This document shows positions 34,575 through 43,845 of a stretch of 64,000 nt of DNA, one piece after another. The notes beneath the pieces are model-generated. The model had not been told where the DNA came from, did not search any database, and saw only the letters and a program-made list of their open reading frames with translations. Position 1 is the first letter of the stretch. Every line of letters starts with the position of its first letter. This stretch comes from CAYNRG01 sp964399545 (GTDB lineage Bacteria > Bacillota_I > Bacilli_A > Erysipelotrichales > Erysipelotrichaceae). The DNA is taken from positions 13,978 through 77,977 of the forward strand of contig CAYNRG010000007.1 in assembly GCA_964399545.1 (NCBI GenBank), written 5' to 3'. Both the position numbers and the translations under genes were made by a program.

Positions 34575-35855
34575 TTACTCTACATACTCAAATTTAAATT
34601 CCTCAATAAAAACAAGGTCTCCTTCTTTAGCACCCGCTTGAGCTAAAGCTTCATCAACGCCCATTTTTCGAAGCGCGATTGCAAAACGGTAAACTTCTTC
34701 CGTACGATCAAAATCAATTGTTTTAAAAAGTCGAACTACTCGATCACCTTCTAATCTCCATTGACCATTTCCTAGATTTGCAATCGTAAAATCTGGTGCT
34801 TTTGGTTTAAATTTATATAGAACTCCTTCTTCTTGACCGACTTCATCTTCAATCGGAAAAGTTGGTGTCACTTCCAATAAATCTGCTATACGATAAAGAA
34901 TTGCATCCAACCCTTCTTGAAGTAATGTAATTGTTGGGAAAACCTCGACATCCGGATATATTTTTTTAAATCGTTTTAAATTTTCTTCCGCTACATCACA
35001 ATCCATTTTATTTGCAACAACAACTTGTGGTCTTTCTGATAAGCGCATTTTATACTGTTTTAATTCACCATTGATTATTTGGTAATCTTCAATAGGATCT
35101 CTTCCATCTTCTGACCCCATATCGATTACATGAAGTAAAACTCGACAACGTTCTATATGTCGAAGAAATTGATGTCCTAATCCTTTTCCTTCACTAGCAC
35201 CTTCAATTAATCCAGGTAAATCTGCCATAACAAAGCTTCTACCATCTTTAACTTGAACAACCCCTAAGTTGGGTACGATTGTTGTGAAATGATAGGCTGC
35301 AATTTCAGGTTTTGCAGCACTCACTACAGAAAGAAGCGTTGATTTCCCTACAGAAGGAAATCCAATAACTCCGACATCTGCAAGTAATTTTAACTCAACT
35401 TGAATTTCAAAGGATTGACCTTGGCCTCCTTGCTCTGCATACTCTGGAGCATTATTTCTACCAGAAGCAAAATGCCAGTTACCACGACCACCTTTTCCAC
35501 CTTTAGCAAGAGCAACGCGCTGTTTAGGATGCACTAAATCTGCAAGCAACCCTCCTGTTTCAAGATCACGGATCATTGTTCCTTGAGGAACTTTGATAAT
35601 AACATCATCCCCATCGGCTCCATGCATCTTGTTCCCTTTACCATTTCCACCATTGCTTCCTGTTATTTGACGACTGTATCTTAAATCTAACAATGTCGAT
35701 TTATTTGTATCCACCTCAAAAATAATATCTCCACCACGTCCGCCATCGCCTCCAGCAGGACCTCCCAATGGAACGTATTTTTCACGACGAAAAGCAACAA
35801 TACCATTGCCGCCATCTCCTGCTTTGATTTTCATTTTTACGCGATCTATAAACAT
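34575..35855 (-). CDS. obg: GTPase Obg (CgtA)
   Basis: 426 residues. Glycine-rich Obg fold (GDGGNGIVAFRREKYVPLGG near 14, GGDGGRGGD), G domain with GFPSVGKSTLLS near 165, switch FTTIVPNLGVV, DLPGLIEGASEGKGLG, NKMD, and a C-terminal OCT domain ending near 426. Ribosome assembly and stress control. Start ATG at 35855 follows AGGAGG by 7 bp; the frame opens two codons upstream at TTG. Confidence 0.97.
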   Translation of the reverse strand: MFIDRVKMKIKAGDGGNGIVAFRREKYVPLGGPAGGDGGRGGDIIFEVDTNKSTLLDLRYSRQITGSNGGNGKGNKMHGADGDDVIIKVPQGTMIRDLETGGLLADLVHPKQRVALAKGGKGGRGNWHFASGRNNAPEYAEQGGQGQSFEIQVELKLLADVGVIGFPSVGKSTLLSVVSAAKPEIAAYHFTTIVPNLGVVQVKDGRSFVMADLPGLIEGASEGKGLGHQFLRHIERCRVLLHVIDMGSEDGRDPIEDYQIINGELKQYKMRLSERPQVVVANKMDCDVAEENLKRFKKIYPDVEVFPTITLLQEGLDAILYRIADLLEVTPTFPIEDEVGQEEGVLYKFKPKAPDFTIANLGNGQWRLEGDRVVRLFKTIDFDRTEEVYRFAIALRKMGVDEALAQAGAKEGDLVFIEEFKFEYVE

Positions 35856-35879
35856 ACGCAATCCTCCTAATAAGAATAA

Positions 35880-35901
35880 AAATCCCCAACCAAGGGGATT
35901 T
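35880..35901 (-). terminator. Terminator between rpmA and obg
   Basis: 8-bp arms AAATCCCC/GGGGATTT with a 6-nt loop and TTTTTATT on the minus strand, immediately after the rpmA stop. obg begins only about 25 bp further, so read-through probably supplies part of obg expression. Confidence 0.8.
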
Positions 35902-35903
35902 GA

Positions 35904-36188
35904 TTAAGCTTGTGGATAAACAGAAACTTTTGTTTTTGTCTTTCCTAAACGTTCAAATTTAACAACACCATCAACTAAAGCGAACAAAGTATCATCTCCA
36001 CCACGTCCAACATTAGTTCCTGGATGGATTTTAGTTCCACGTTGACGATATAAAATTGATCCTGCACTTGCAAACTGCCCGTCCGATTTTTTAGATCCCA
36101 ATCGTTTTGAATGGGAATCGCGACCATTTTTCGTTGACCCTACTCCTTTTTTAGAAGCAAAGAACTGAATATCGAATCTAAATTTCAT
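35904..36188 (-). CDS. rpmA: 50S ribosomal protein L27 with cleavable N-terminus
   Basis: 94 residues. N-terminal extension MKFRFDIQFFA precedes SKKGVGSTKNGRDS; the F-F-A boundary is the processing site known for Firmicutes L27, cut by Prp. The L27 core GSILYRQRGTKIHPG and NVGRGGDDTLFAL is intact. The protease gene prp lies just upstream in the same operon. Confidence 0.97.
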   Translation of the reverse strand: MKFRFDIQFFASKKGVGSTKNGRDSHSKRLGSKKSDGQFASAGSILYRQRGTKIHPGTNVGRGGDDTLFALVDGVVKFERLGKTKTKVSVYPQA

Positions 36189-36191
36189 GAT

Positions 36192-36506
36192 TTACACCTC
36201 CTGTTTATTTATTTTAATATATGATTTGTAACTCTCTCGAATTGTTTCTAATTGAATCCTTGCGGTATTTAATATAATTTGCGTCTTTTCATCTTCAATA
36301 TTATTCACTTTTACCGAAATAATATTGTTACTCATTGTAGAATTGCATCCTGTTTCCATCTGATCTAAAGCATTCAGCAATCCAATCGCAATTGTACTCA
36401 CCCCAGCACAAACAATATCTTTTCCATGTTCAGCATATTGAGCATGTCCATGGATATTCAAACCTACAATTCTATTCTGTTTTGTTTGAATTACCACATA
36501 AATCAT
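36192..36506 (-). CDS. prp: Ribosomal-processing cysteine protease Prp
   Basis: 104 residues (YsxB family). Catalytic His and Cys are visible: GHAQYAEHGKDIVCAGVS near 20-37 (His20 in NIHGHAQYAE, Cys33/34). Cleaves the N-terminal extension of L27, an essential step in Firmicutes. The rplU-prp-rpmA order is the conserved one. The SD before the ATG is weak (GAGG inside the end of rplU), so it is probably coupled to rplU. Confidence 0.95.
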   Translation of the reverse strand: MIYVVIQTKQNRIVGLNIHGHAQYAEHGKDIVCAGVSTIAIGLLNALDQMETGCNSTMSNNIISVKVNNIEDEKTQIILNTARIQLETIRESYKSYIKINKQEV

Positions 36507-36511
36507 GGCGC

Positions 36512-36823
36512 TTAGGCCTCGATTTTTTCAACAACTAATTTAGTATATGGTTGTCTGTGACCTTGTTTACGACGACTTGAACCTTTTTTTGCTTTGTATT
36601 TGAAAATTGTAAGTTTTTTTCCTTTTCCTTGCTTTTCAACTTTACAAGTAACCTTAGCTCCATCAATATATGGAGTTCCTACTTTCATTGAACCATTTGA
36701 GAAAAGAACCACTTTATCTAGCTCTACACTTGAACCCTCTTCAACTTCCAATTTCTCAACAAAAATTGTTTGTCCTTCTTCAACACGTAATTGTTTACCA
36801 CCTGTTTCGATAACTGCGTACAT
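36512..36823 (-). CDS. rplU: 50S ribosomal protein L21
   Basis: 103 residues, standard. N-terminus YAVIETGGKQLRVEEGQ and C-terminus KKGSSRRKQGHRQPYTKLVV. Ribosomal 23S-binding protein. A long leader typical of L21 precedes it. Confidence 0.98.
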   Translation of the reverse strand: MYAVIETGGKQLRVEEGQTIFVEKLEVEEGSSVELDKVVLFSNGSMKVGTPYIDGAKVTCKVEKQGKGKKLTIFKYKAKKGSSRRKQGHRQPYTKLVVEKIEA

Positions 36824-36932
36824 AGCTGCACCTCCTTCTTCTGAATCTGTAGACTCGCCAAAATAAGGAGGCCTATGGCACTTAATCCCTTTTATGAGCG
36901 GTTATAGACCCGATTCATAAGGGCATATAACA
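36824..36932 (-). promoter_or_regulatory. L21 leader (autoregulatory 5' UTR of rplU-prp-rpmA)
   Basis: The roughly 110-nt leader has the elements of the Firmicutes L21 leader RNA as I remember them: GTGCCATAGGCCTCC followed by TTTTGGCGAGTCTAC and, at the end, AGAAGGAGGTGC before the ATG. Its 5' half forms a hairpin (GCCCTTATGAATCGGG to CCGCTCATAAAAGGG region). In the family L21 is thought to bind and repress its own operon. Confidence 0.8.
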
Positions 36933-36938
36933 TAATGA

Positions 36939-36967
36939 TTCTATCACAACATACCATTACAGTCAAT
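36939..36967 (-). promoter_or_regulatory. Promoter of the rplU operon
   Basis: TTGACT (fwd 36962-36967), 17-bp spacer ending TTGTGA, TAGAAT (fwd 36939-36944). It places the start at the beginning of the L21 leader. Confidence 0.75.
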
Positions 36968-37031
36968 TAAAATATGAATTATCCAACAAATTCCATAGTA
37001 TCGGTTATCTTTATTGTTTTAAAATTTCATT

Positions 37032-38300
37032 TTACACCATTTGTAATAACTTTAATCCTCTATGTCTTGTTTGAATCTCATTCAAAATGATTGTAGTTGC
37101 TAAGATATCTGCACATCCCCCACAGCTAACCCCTTCTTCTAAACACCAGCTATCAAGTTCTTGAAATGTTTCTTTTTCAAGGGCTTGGCTAAATTTTCTT
37201 TGCATTTCTTCTAATTTTGCTACCCCTAACCGATGAATAACCGTTGTATCTTCTTCTTGGGAACCAATAAAAACAAAAGTTTTTATTGCACTTTTTTCTT
37301 TCATATAAAATGGCAAGTACTCAATGAAATAATTGGAGAATCCTTGCATCGCACTGCCACGAATACCTTTTATTTTTTGCTTAACAAATAATTGCCCTCC
37401 ATGACTTGATAACAAATCAGGATTTTTAAAATCTTCTCCTAAGCTAGCACACAACCTTTTAACCTCACTACTAATCTCGATAAATTGATTTGTATTTAAA
37501 AAGCCTGCATAAACTAATAACAAGATAAATATTACTCCCTTATAAGTATTGATTCCTCCTGTAACCTGAAACATTGCTGCTTCTATCTCTTTACCCAATT
37601 CCCTTAATTCATTAAACTGCGTTGTATCTATTTCTACTAGCCGTTTCATCGATTTCGCTATCACCTCAGCACTATCGATGAACATCATAAAATTCATATC
37701 TCCGTGAATTCCTGGATCATTAACATTAACGCAGCCCAGTCCATATTCTTTTGTGAGTTCTCCTAAAAGTCCATACCATGTCACATTTTCTAATATCTCT
37801 TTCAGTCTTCCTTTAAATTTTTCTTGATGAACAGAATCATGAAAGTAGCCTTGCGTTTCCTCTAAAGAATGCGTTTGATTACGCCCACAATATTTAGCAG
37901 GTTGACGACATAAAAAGCATGTCCGTTCTTCCTCACCCACTTCTTTTCTAGATATTGTTTGTCCTCCTTTGAAAACATCAATATCTAATAATCGTCCAAT
38001 CCATGGTAAGCTTTCGCATTCAATCGCTTTTATTTTAGTCTCTCGTAATTCATTTCTAACTAGTAAAAAATAAATTAGACCTTCAGCACTTTGTTGTGCC
38101 TCTCTAGTGACTATATCTAACTTATCTTTCAAATAAAGATAGGCTTTAGTACAACTATATGAAACATCTAGATTATCTTTATTAACACCGGGATAATTCG
38201 CTTTTATTACAACTAAAGTTTGACCAGTTTCTTGCAAACTTTGTTGATATTTTGCTCGTTTTTCCTTAGCATCCAAGATGCTGTTTACATAAGAATTCAT
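37032..38300 (-). CDS. citXG: CitXG fusion: citrate lyase prosthetic-group transferase and triphosphoribosyl-dephospho-CoA synthase
   Basis: About 422 residues. The CitX half (about 1-165) carries RLLDIDVF and a Cys motif TCFLCRQPAKYCGRNQTH. The CitG half (about 170-422) carries DPGIHGDMNFMMFIDSA and TGGINTYKGVIF, and a C-terminal CGGCADILATTI. Builds and attaches the prosthetic group of the lyase acyl carrier CitD. I start at the ATG at 38300 (AAGG 7 bp upstream), inside the end of citC; the frame opens earlier at a TTG. It is the last gene of the citrate operon. No clear terminator follows. Confidence 0.9.
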   Translation of the reverse strand: MNSYVNSILDAKEKRAKYQQSLQETGQTLVVIKANYPGVNKDNLDVSYSCTKAYLYLKDKLDIVTREAQQSAEGLIYFLLVRNELRETKIKAIECESLPWIGRLLDIDVFKGGQTISRKEVGEEERTCFLCRQPAKYCGRNQTHSLEETQGYFHDSVHQEKFKGRLKEILENVTWYGLLGELTKEYGLGCVNVNDPGIHGDMNFMMFIDSAEVIAKSMKRLVEIDTTQFNELRELGKEIEAAMFQVTGGINTYKGVIFILLLVYAGFLNTNQFIEISSEVKRLCASLGEDFKNPDLLSSHGGQLFVKQKIKGIRGSAMQGFSNYFIEYLPFYMKEKSAIKTFVFIGSQEEDTTVIHRLGVAKLEEMQRKFSQALEKETFQELDSWCLEEGVSCGGCADILATTIILNEIQTRHRGLKLLQMV

Positions 38301-39243
38301 AAGTTGCCTTAGGGACAATTTCTTTCACTTTATCCCACTTCCTTTCATTAATTAGTTTCCGAACTCTTGAAGCACTGATGATCTCCTCACCCATCATTTT
38401 ACGACTAACTTCAACAACCTCCACACCATAACTTGGGAGTATACTCTTCATTTGTTCATTATACATCGCAGTGGTTACATCAAACGGTTCATTCCCGACA
38501 AATCTTTTTTTAATTGAAAAATACGGTGCGAAATAGTGCCCAAAAATCCCTATATCCAACAAAGCTTGTTGACGTTCGATTATTTTTTGTTCTTTAAGAA
38601 AATATGTAGGAAATGTTGCTGCAGAAATGATATACATTGTCGATGGAAATATGGATATATTTTTTAAATGCTCCGTATTTTTTCTAACTAGTTCCATTCT
38701 ATCCTTAAACGAATATTGAGAATCATCTTGTTCAACTACAAAAATAATCAAATGTTCCACTTGCTTATACGCTTCCTCAATCAAATATAGATGTCCTAAA
38801 GTCATTGGATTTAAATTCATTACAATAGCGCCTGTTTCTTTATTCACCTTAGTCATAGATGATAAAACATTTTCAATTGTATTGGGACCATAGTGCAAAA
38901 GAGAAACCTTTGTTGTTTCATGAACAGGTTTAAACCCATAATCCATAAAAACAGATCGGTTCTCAACTTTTGTAAAAATAAAATAATCTTCGTTACCTAA
39001 TCTTTCTGAAAATACACTTGTCATTAACTTATCAGTAAAATTCATTCCCTGGTATTGATCATCTATAGCAAAACATTTTAAAACATTCCTATCTTTACAA
39101 ACGCAAGCTATTATTTCACTGTTCTCTTCAATAACATATGCAGTATCAATCTTATCCAATGTCAGATTATTCGACTTTAAAAATAATCTTAACTTTTCAA
39201 GATTTTCATTCTTACTAATGTTATACTTCACTACATCATACAT
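38266..39243 (-). CDS. citC: [Citrate (pro-3S)-lyase] ligase CitC
   Basis: 325 residues. N-terminal GNAT-like region and C-terminal nucleotidyltransferase domain with NLNPMTLGHLYLIEEA (HxGH-like, near 140) and ISASRVRKLI near 288. Acetylates the CitD prosthetic group, activating citrate lyase. SD AGAGGTG precedes the ATG. Its end overlaps the start of citXG by about 35 bp. Confidence 0.93.
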   Translation of the reverse strand: MYDVVKYNISKNENLEKLRLFLKSNNLTLDKIDTAYVIEENSEIIACVCKDRNVLKCFAIDDQYQGMNFTDKLMTSVFSERLGNEDYFIFTKVENRSVFMDYGFKPVHETTKVSLLHYGPNTIENVLSSMTKVNKETGAIVMNLNPMTLGHLYLIEEAYKQVEHLIIFVVEQDDSQYSFKDRMELVRKNTEHLKNISIFPSTMYIISAATFPTYFLKEQKIIERQQALLDIGIFGHYFAPYFSIKKRFVGNEPFDVTTAMYNEQMKSILPSYGVEVVEVSRKMMGEEIISASRVRKLINERKWDKVKEIVPKATYEFLCKQHLGC

Positions 39244-39254
39244 TTTTTCACCTC

Positions 39255-39959
39255 TTATCTTAAAATATACAACCGGTCATTCAACCCTAAATTAACCATA
39301 TTCATTTTCTTTTTCTTTGCTTTGTTAATGCAATAGTTATAATTAACCATCTCTTTCTTTTCTGTTTTTAATTGATTTAACAATTCTCTATCACTTAAAA
39401 TATGTAATAAGTTAAAATTATTCATTTGTCTAGCCATTTCTTGTAAAAATTGATACTCATTCAAGGAAAGATTTTCCACAATTACATCATTAAATGTTTC
39501 CATTTTATTGTTTAAATCTTTATTTTTCATTTCTATACATATTAAAGCTGATGATGAAGACGTTAACACCTTAACTTTTGTCCAATTCAAAGAGATTACC
39601 TCAAAAGAATTATCTGCTTTACAAACTAAAACTTGACTGAAAACATCATTTTTTATACGATAGCCAATTTCAAATTCACCAAAAGGTTTATTAGACTTCC
39701 TTTCAACGTCCTCTCTTAATCTTGTAAATGGTTTCTGTTCTATTTGAACACATTGTTGATAGCATTTTCTTTTCTGACTATTAATCCATTGTATAAAACC
39801 AAAAAATACAATCAATATAACCAAAAAGAAAAACGTCTTAAGTTCAATGGGCCCAAAGAAATAATTTACCTGAAGTAATATCACTGATACTAGTATCGCA
39901 GTTACAGTCCATGATGATAATCGTTTAAGCATTACAGCAATTTGATTATATTTTTTCAT
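39255..39959 (-). CDS. Unknown membrane-anchored protein in the citrate operon
   Basis: About 234 residues from the ATG at 39959 (AGGGAG about 8 bp upstream; the frame opens earlier but lacks a site). Two N-terminal membrane spans (about 15-32 and 40-55: VTAILVSVILLQVNYFF and TFFFLVILIVFFGFIQW), then a basic cytoplasmic domain with Cys-rich KRKCYQQC and no recognised motif; the end is basic (KAKKKKMNMVN). The place between citS and citC is not standard in citrate operons I know. It may be a lineage-specific regulator or assembly factor; no function is claimed. Confidence 0.6.
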   Translation of the reverse strand: MKKYNQIAVMLKRLSSWTVTAILVSVILLQVNYFFGPIELKTFFFLVILIVFFGFIQWINSQKRKCYQQCVQIEQKPFTRLREDVERKSNKPFGEFEIGYRIKNDVFSQVLVCKADNSFEVISLNWTKVKVLTSSSSALICIEMKNKDLNNKMETFNDVIVENLSLNEYQFLQEMARQMNNFNLLHILSDRELLNQLKTEKKEMVNYNYCINKAKKKKMNMVNLGLNDRLYILR

Positions 39960-39999
39960 CTTAACACTCCCTCTTTCTAAAAATAAATAAAATAATGAA

Positions 40000-40027
40000 A
40001 AGAAAAGTGGCAATGACCACTTTTCTT
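40000..40027 (-). terminator. Terminator inside the citrate operon, after citS
   Basis: Perfect 11-bp arms (AAGAAAAGTGG/CCACTTTTCTT) with a 6-nt loop and TTTCATTATTTTATT after it on the minus strand. It lies 10 bp after the citS stop and 40 bp before the next gene, so citC and citXG expression depends on read-through or a hidden promoter. Confidence 0.75.
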
Positions 40028-40037
40028 CATTGGTATT

Positions 40038-41372
40038 CTATAAGAATATACCGAAACAAACACTTGCAATGATAAGAATAAGTGCTCCACCAATACGACT
40101 TGAGATTTGTGCATATGAAATTAAATCCATACGTTCTGCCGCTCCAAGAACAGCAATATCTCCTGAACCGCCTCGGTTCGCCATACATAACCCAGCTGTA
40201 ATCGCAGATTCAATTGGGTAAAATCCGAATAGTCGTCCAACAAGTGCTCCACCTAATCCTGCTCCAATAACAACCGCTAAAGCAATGAGTAGATTTGCAA
40301 CAGAAAGTGCAGCGGCGATTTCTGTTAAATCAGTACCCATTCCAACAGCCGCCATTAGAACCCATAAGAATTGTCCAGAGAAGAATTTAGAAAGTGATTT
40401 TGCTCCTTCTTTCAATTCTTGTGGAACTAAGTTAGCTAAGTTGAATATTGCTACCATGATAACCAAAATTGCATAACGATGTATCGCTACTCCTGTAGCA
40501 TCTGTAAATTTTGTCATAATATCTGTTTTTGAAAGATAATTTGCAAATACATATAGTGTTGTTGCAAACATTAACCCTGCAGCATAATCTTTATGTGTAA
40601 CTTTATATTTTTCTCCAGTTGTCGCTTCATCTTTTACCACTGATTCTTTAGCACGGATAAGTTCTCCATTACCTGTTAATTCTGGTCTTTTCTTTCCAAG
40701 TGCATTTAATGAGCTCGCAACAACAATCGCAAAGATATTAGCAATTGTCAAGATCGCAATCGCAAATCCAAACCATGCTTTTGGATCTCCACCTGTTGCA
40801 GCAGCATACATCTCACTCATTGGAATTGCTCCTGCTCCAGTTCCACCACCCATAATTGGTAAAACATATTTTGTAAGTGCTGTTACTCCATCAATACCGA
40901 AAATAAAAGCTACCCCTACTCCGAATACAGATGCAAGTCCCACTGCTCCTAAAATTGCCGGAATATATCCACCAAGTGAAATAGCAAGAAGTTTACGATC
41001 AACTCCTAAAATCGATCCAACAATCAATATAGTAATAAATAAATCAATGAAATCCCATTCTCCATAGAAATTATCAACTAATACAACTATATTCTCTGGA
41101 AACCATCCTCCAGCAACTCCATAAGTTCCAATAAATGCAGCAACAAAGAATACTAAGATTGCTCCTCCACCTATATATTTATTCCAAAGTGGAATACGAT
41201 TCCCGATTTCTCCAAATAATGCTCCAAAAACAAATAGGAATGCTAATGCTCCTACCATGTTTCCTGGCACCTTACCAAAGCTCACTGATACAATCATCAT
41301 TAATACTAGTGCTAAAAACATAATTGGCTTTACGCCTTGAAACGATTTAATTTTAAATTGTTCTAAATTCAT
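40038..41372 (-). CDS. citS: 2-hydroxycarboxylate (citrate) transporter, CitS/CCS family
   Basis: 444 residues with about eleven membrane spans. The two family reentrant-loop motifs are visible: MGGGTGAGAIPMSEMYA near 193 and ANRGGSGDIAVLGAAERM near 412. The family imports citrate or malate with sodium ions. It lies directly after citF with 15 bp in between. Confidence 0.93.
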   Translation of the reverse strand: MNLEQFKIKSFQGVKPIMFLALVLMMIVSVSFGKVPGNMVGALAFLFVFGALFGEIGNRIPLWNKYIGGGAILVFFVAAFIGTYGVAGGWFPENIVVLVDNFYGEWDFIDLFITILIVGSILGVDRKLLAISLGGYIPAILGAVGLASVFGVGVAFIFGIDGVTALTKYVLPIMGGGTGAGAIPMSEMYAAATGGDPKAWFGFAIAILTIANIFAIVVASSLNALGKKRPELTGNGELIRAKESVVKDEATTGEKYKVTHKDYAAGLMFATTLYVFANYLSKTDIMTKFTDATGVAIHRYAILVIMVAIFNLANLVPQELKEGAKSLSKFFSGQFLWVLMAAVGMGTDLTEIAAALSVANLLIALAVVIGAGLGGALVGRLFGFYPIESAITAGLCMANRGGSGDIAVLGAAERMDLISYAQISSRIGGALILIIASVCFGIFL

Positions 41373-41387
41373 AATTTTCTCCTTATA

Positions 41388-42953
41388 TTATTTAATTTTG
41401 CGGATAACATCCAAGATAGTTCCATCGCGATATTCTACTAGCGCTACTATATCTTCTTCATATACAATTGCATCTGGTTTCCCTGTAATTGCATATGCTT
41501 TATCCCTTAATTCTTCAATTGTAAATGTCTTGATATTAGCTTTTTCTAGCTCTTCAAGTAAATCTTTTCTGTTTGGATTAACAGCAATTCCTACATCTGT
41601 AACAACCATATCAATAGCGTTACCTGGTGTAATTACCGTTTGTACTTGATCAACAATGGATGGAAGTCTTCCCCTAATTAGTGGACAAACAATAATTGAG
41701 CAATTAGCTGCTGTTGCAGTATCGCTGTGTCCTCCACTAGCTCCACGAATAATTCCATCTGACCCTGTAATTACATTAACATTGAAGTCTACATCTACTT
41801 CTAGTGCACTTAAGATTACATAATCTAGTTTATTTACTGCTGCACCTTTGTTATAGCTTGAAGCATACATCCCCGCAGAAATTTCTACGTGATTTTGATT
41901 TGTCCCCATTGATTCAACTGCAGCTAAATCAAAACATTGTGTATCTAAAATTCTTTTAAAGTATCCTTCTTCAAGCAATTGTACATTTGATTTAGTAATA
42001 CCACCTAAAATAAATGATCCCTTAATATCTTCTTTATCCATTACATCTTTTAAGAAACGACTTACAGCAAGCGCTGCTCCACCTGTTCCTGTTTGCATTG
42101 AAAATCCATTGCGGAAGTAACTTGTGCTAGAAATAACTTTGGAAACTTGTTTTGCAATAAGTAATTCTTTCGGATTTTTTGTGAATCGGGTCGCCCCTGA
42201 CATAATCCCTTTTGCATCCCCAATTTCATTCACTTCAACAATAAAGTCTACATGTGTTTGTGGGATACTAATTGGGTAATTGGGATAATTCACTAATGTA
42301 TCTGTTAATAAAATTACGGTTCCTGCATGTTGTGCATCCATCATCGCATATCCTAACGATCCACATTGTGTCTTCCCACTAACTCCATTAGCATTTCCAA
42401 ATTCATCAGTTGAAGAAACAGCTAAGAACGCAACATCAATCTTTAATCGCCCTGATTCAATCGCCGCTGCTCGTCCTCCATGAGAACGAATAATCATTGG
42501 TTTTTTTAATAATCCTTTTGATATTTCCTCAGCTAATTTTCCACGGCAACCACTAGTTTCTAATTCAGATACAACTCCATTTTTGATATGCTCTATCATA
42601 CATGTATGAGCTTGCGTAAATGAACTTGCTGCTACTCTTAGGTCTTTAAACCCCATGGATGCTACTGTATCCATAACTAATTCAACCGTTTTGTCTCCAT
42701 TTCGGAAGTGGTGATGGAATGAAATAGTTCCCCCATCTTTCAGTCCAGATTTTTTTATTGCTACCTCTATGCTTTCGATGACCTTTGAACGTGAAGTTCT
42801 AACATTAGCTGCATTTTCTTTAGCCAGTTGTTCATTCCCGTTTTTATTGCGTAAGTTAAATTTTCCTTCATGATCAAATAAATCTGTGTATGCTTGCACA
42901 TCTTTACGACCTGATGATTTAATTACTTCTTCAACAGTAAATCTACTCTTCAT
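41388..42953 (-). CDS. citF: Citrate lyase alpha subunit (citrate:acetyl-ACP transferase)
   Basis: 521 residues from the ATG at 42953 (GGGGTGA about 6 bp upstream); a TTG one codon earlier is less likely. CitF features include GTISFHHHFRNGDKTVELVM near 80, CRGKLAEEI and NPNRKDLLEEL near the end. Overlaps citE by 11 bp. Transfers acetyl from CitD to citrate to form citryl-ACP. Confidence 0.95.
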   Translation of the reverse strand: MKSRFTVEEVIKSSGRKDVQAYTDLFDHEGKFNLRNKNGNEQLAKENAANVRTSRSKVIESIEVAIKKSGLKDGGTISFHHHFRNGDKTVELVMDTVASMGFKDLRVAASSFTQAHTCMIEHIKNGVVSELETSGCRGKLAEEISKGLLKKPMIIRSHGGRAAAIESGRLKIDVAFLAVSSTDEFGNANGVSGKTQCGSLGYAMMDAQHAGTVILLTDTLVNYPNYPISIPQTHVDFIVEVNEIGDAKGIMSGATRFTKNPKELLIAKQVSKVISSTSYFRNGFSMQTGTGGAALAVSRFLKDVMDKEDIKGSFILGGITKSNVQLLEEGYFKRILDTQCFDLAAVESMGTNQNHVEISAGMYASSYNKGAAVNKLDYVILSALEVDVDFNVNVITGSDGIIRGASGGHSDTATAANCSIIVCPLIRGRLPSIVDQVQTVITPGNAIDMVVTDVGIAVNPNRKDLLEELEKANIKTFTIEELRDKAYAITGKPDAIVYEEDIVALVEYRDGTILDVIRKIK

Positions 42954-43845
42954 CAAAATTCACCCCTTCCAGTAACCCTGCATATTTTGCAAGTTCTAAA
43001 AGATATTCTGCACGAACAATGATTGGATTATCGACCATTTTACCATCAACCGTAATAACCCCTTTACCTTCTTTTAGCGCTTTTCTTGCAGCTCGTACAA
43101 TCTTTATTGATTTCTCTATTTCTTTTTCTGTTGGTGTATACACTTGGTTAATTAAGTCAATTTGTCCTGGATGAATCAATGATTTTCCATCAAAGCCAAG
43201 TTGACGAATATGATTAGCTTCATTTAAGAATCCTTCATCATTATTAACATCTGAATAAACCGTGTCTAATGCAGCTAGCCCACAAGCTCTTGCTGCATTT
43301 AAAATCATGCTTCTTGCAAAAAATAACTCATCGCCATTTGGATAACGACGCGTTTTCATGTTAGTAACATAATCTTCAGCTCCTAAAGCTATCCCTATTA
43401 ATCGCTCACTAGATTGTGCGATATCATAAGCATTGAAAACTCCTTTTGGACTCTCAATAGCCGCCATCATTTTAATAGTTCCTACTTCAATTCCGTGTTC
43501 TTTTTCAATACGTTCAATCTCACGTTCAACATCAATAATATCTTGAGCTGTTTCTGTTTTCGGTAAGCGAATAACATTAGGTTTCGCCGGCACAATAGCT
43601 TCTAAATCTAGTACACCATATCCAGAATCTAAGCTATTGATACGAACTACTGTTTCAATCCCGACTTCATCATAGCGAATGCTTTTTAATGAGTGATGCG
43701 TCAATCGTCTAGCTGCATCTTTTTCAGTTATCGCTATTGCATCTTCCAAATCAAACATAATTGAATCTGGACCATACAAAACAACATCTTTAGCCATCGC
43801 TGGATTATTTCCAGGAACAAACAACATGGATCTTCTTAGTTTCAT
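42943..43845 (-). CDS. citE: Citrate lyase beta subunit (citryl-ACP lyase)
   Basis: 300 residues. LRRSMLFVPGNNPAM at the N-terminus, PDSIMFDLEDAI, RLPKTETAQDI, AAIESPKGV, and FDGKSLIHPGQ of the HpcH/HpaI aldolase superfamily. Cleaves citryl-ACP into acetyl-ACP and oxaloacetate. Start ATG overlaps the citD stop in ATGA, with GGGAGG upstream; the five extra codons before it are the site itself. Confidence 0.96.
   Translation of the reverse strand: MKLRRSMLFVPGNNPAMAKDVVLYGPDSIMFDLEDAIAITEKDAARRLTHHSLKSIRYDEVGIETVVRINSLDSGYGVLDLEAIVPAKPNVIRLPKTETAQDIIDVEREIERIEKEHGIEVGTIKMMAAIESPKGVFNAYDIAQSSERLIGIALGAEDYVTNMKTRRYPNGDELFFARSMILNAARACGLAALDTVYSDVNNDEGFLNEANHIRQLGFDGKSLIHPGQIDLINQVYTPTEKEIEKSIKIVRAARKALKEGKGVITVDGKMVDNPIIVRAEYLLELAKYAGLLEGVNFDEE

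Noticed and set aside
36594..36866. Plus-strand 90-codon ORF opposite rplU
   Set aside because: It is the antisense frame of a ribosomal protein gene and its leader, without supporting signals.
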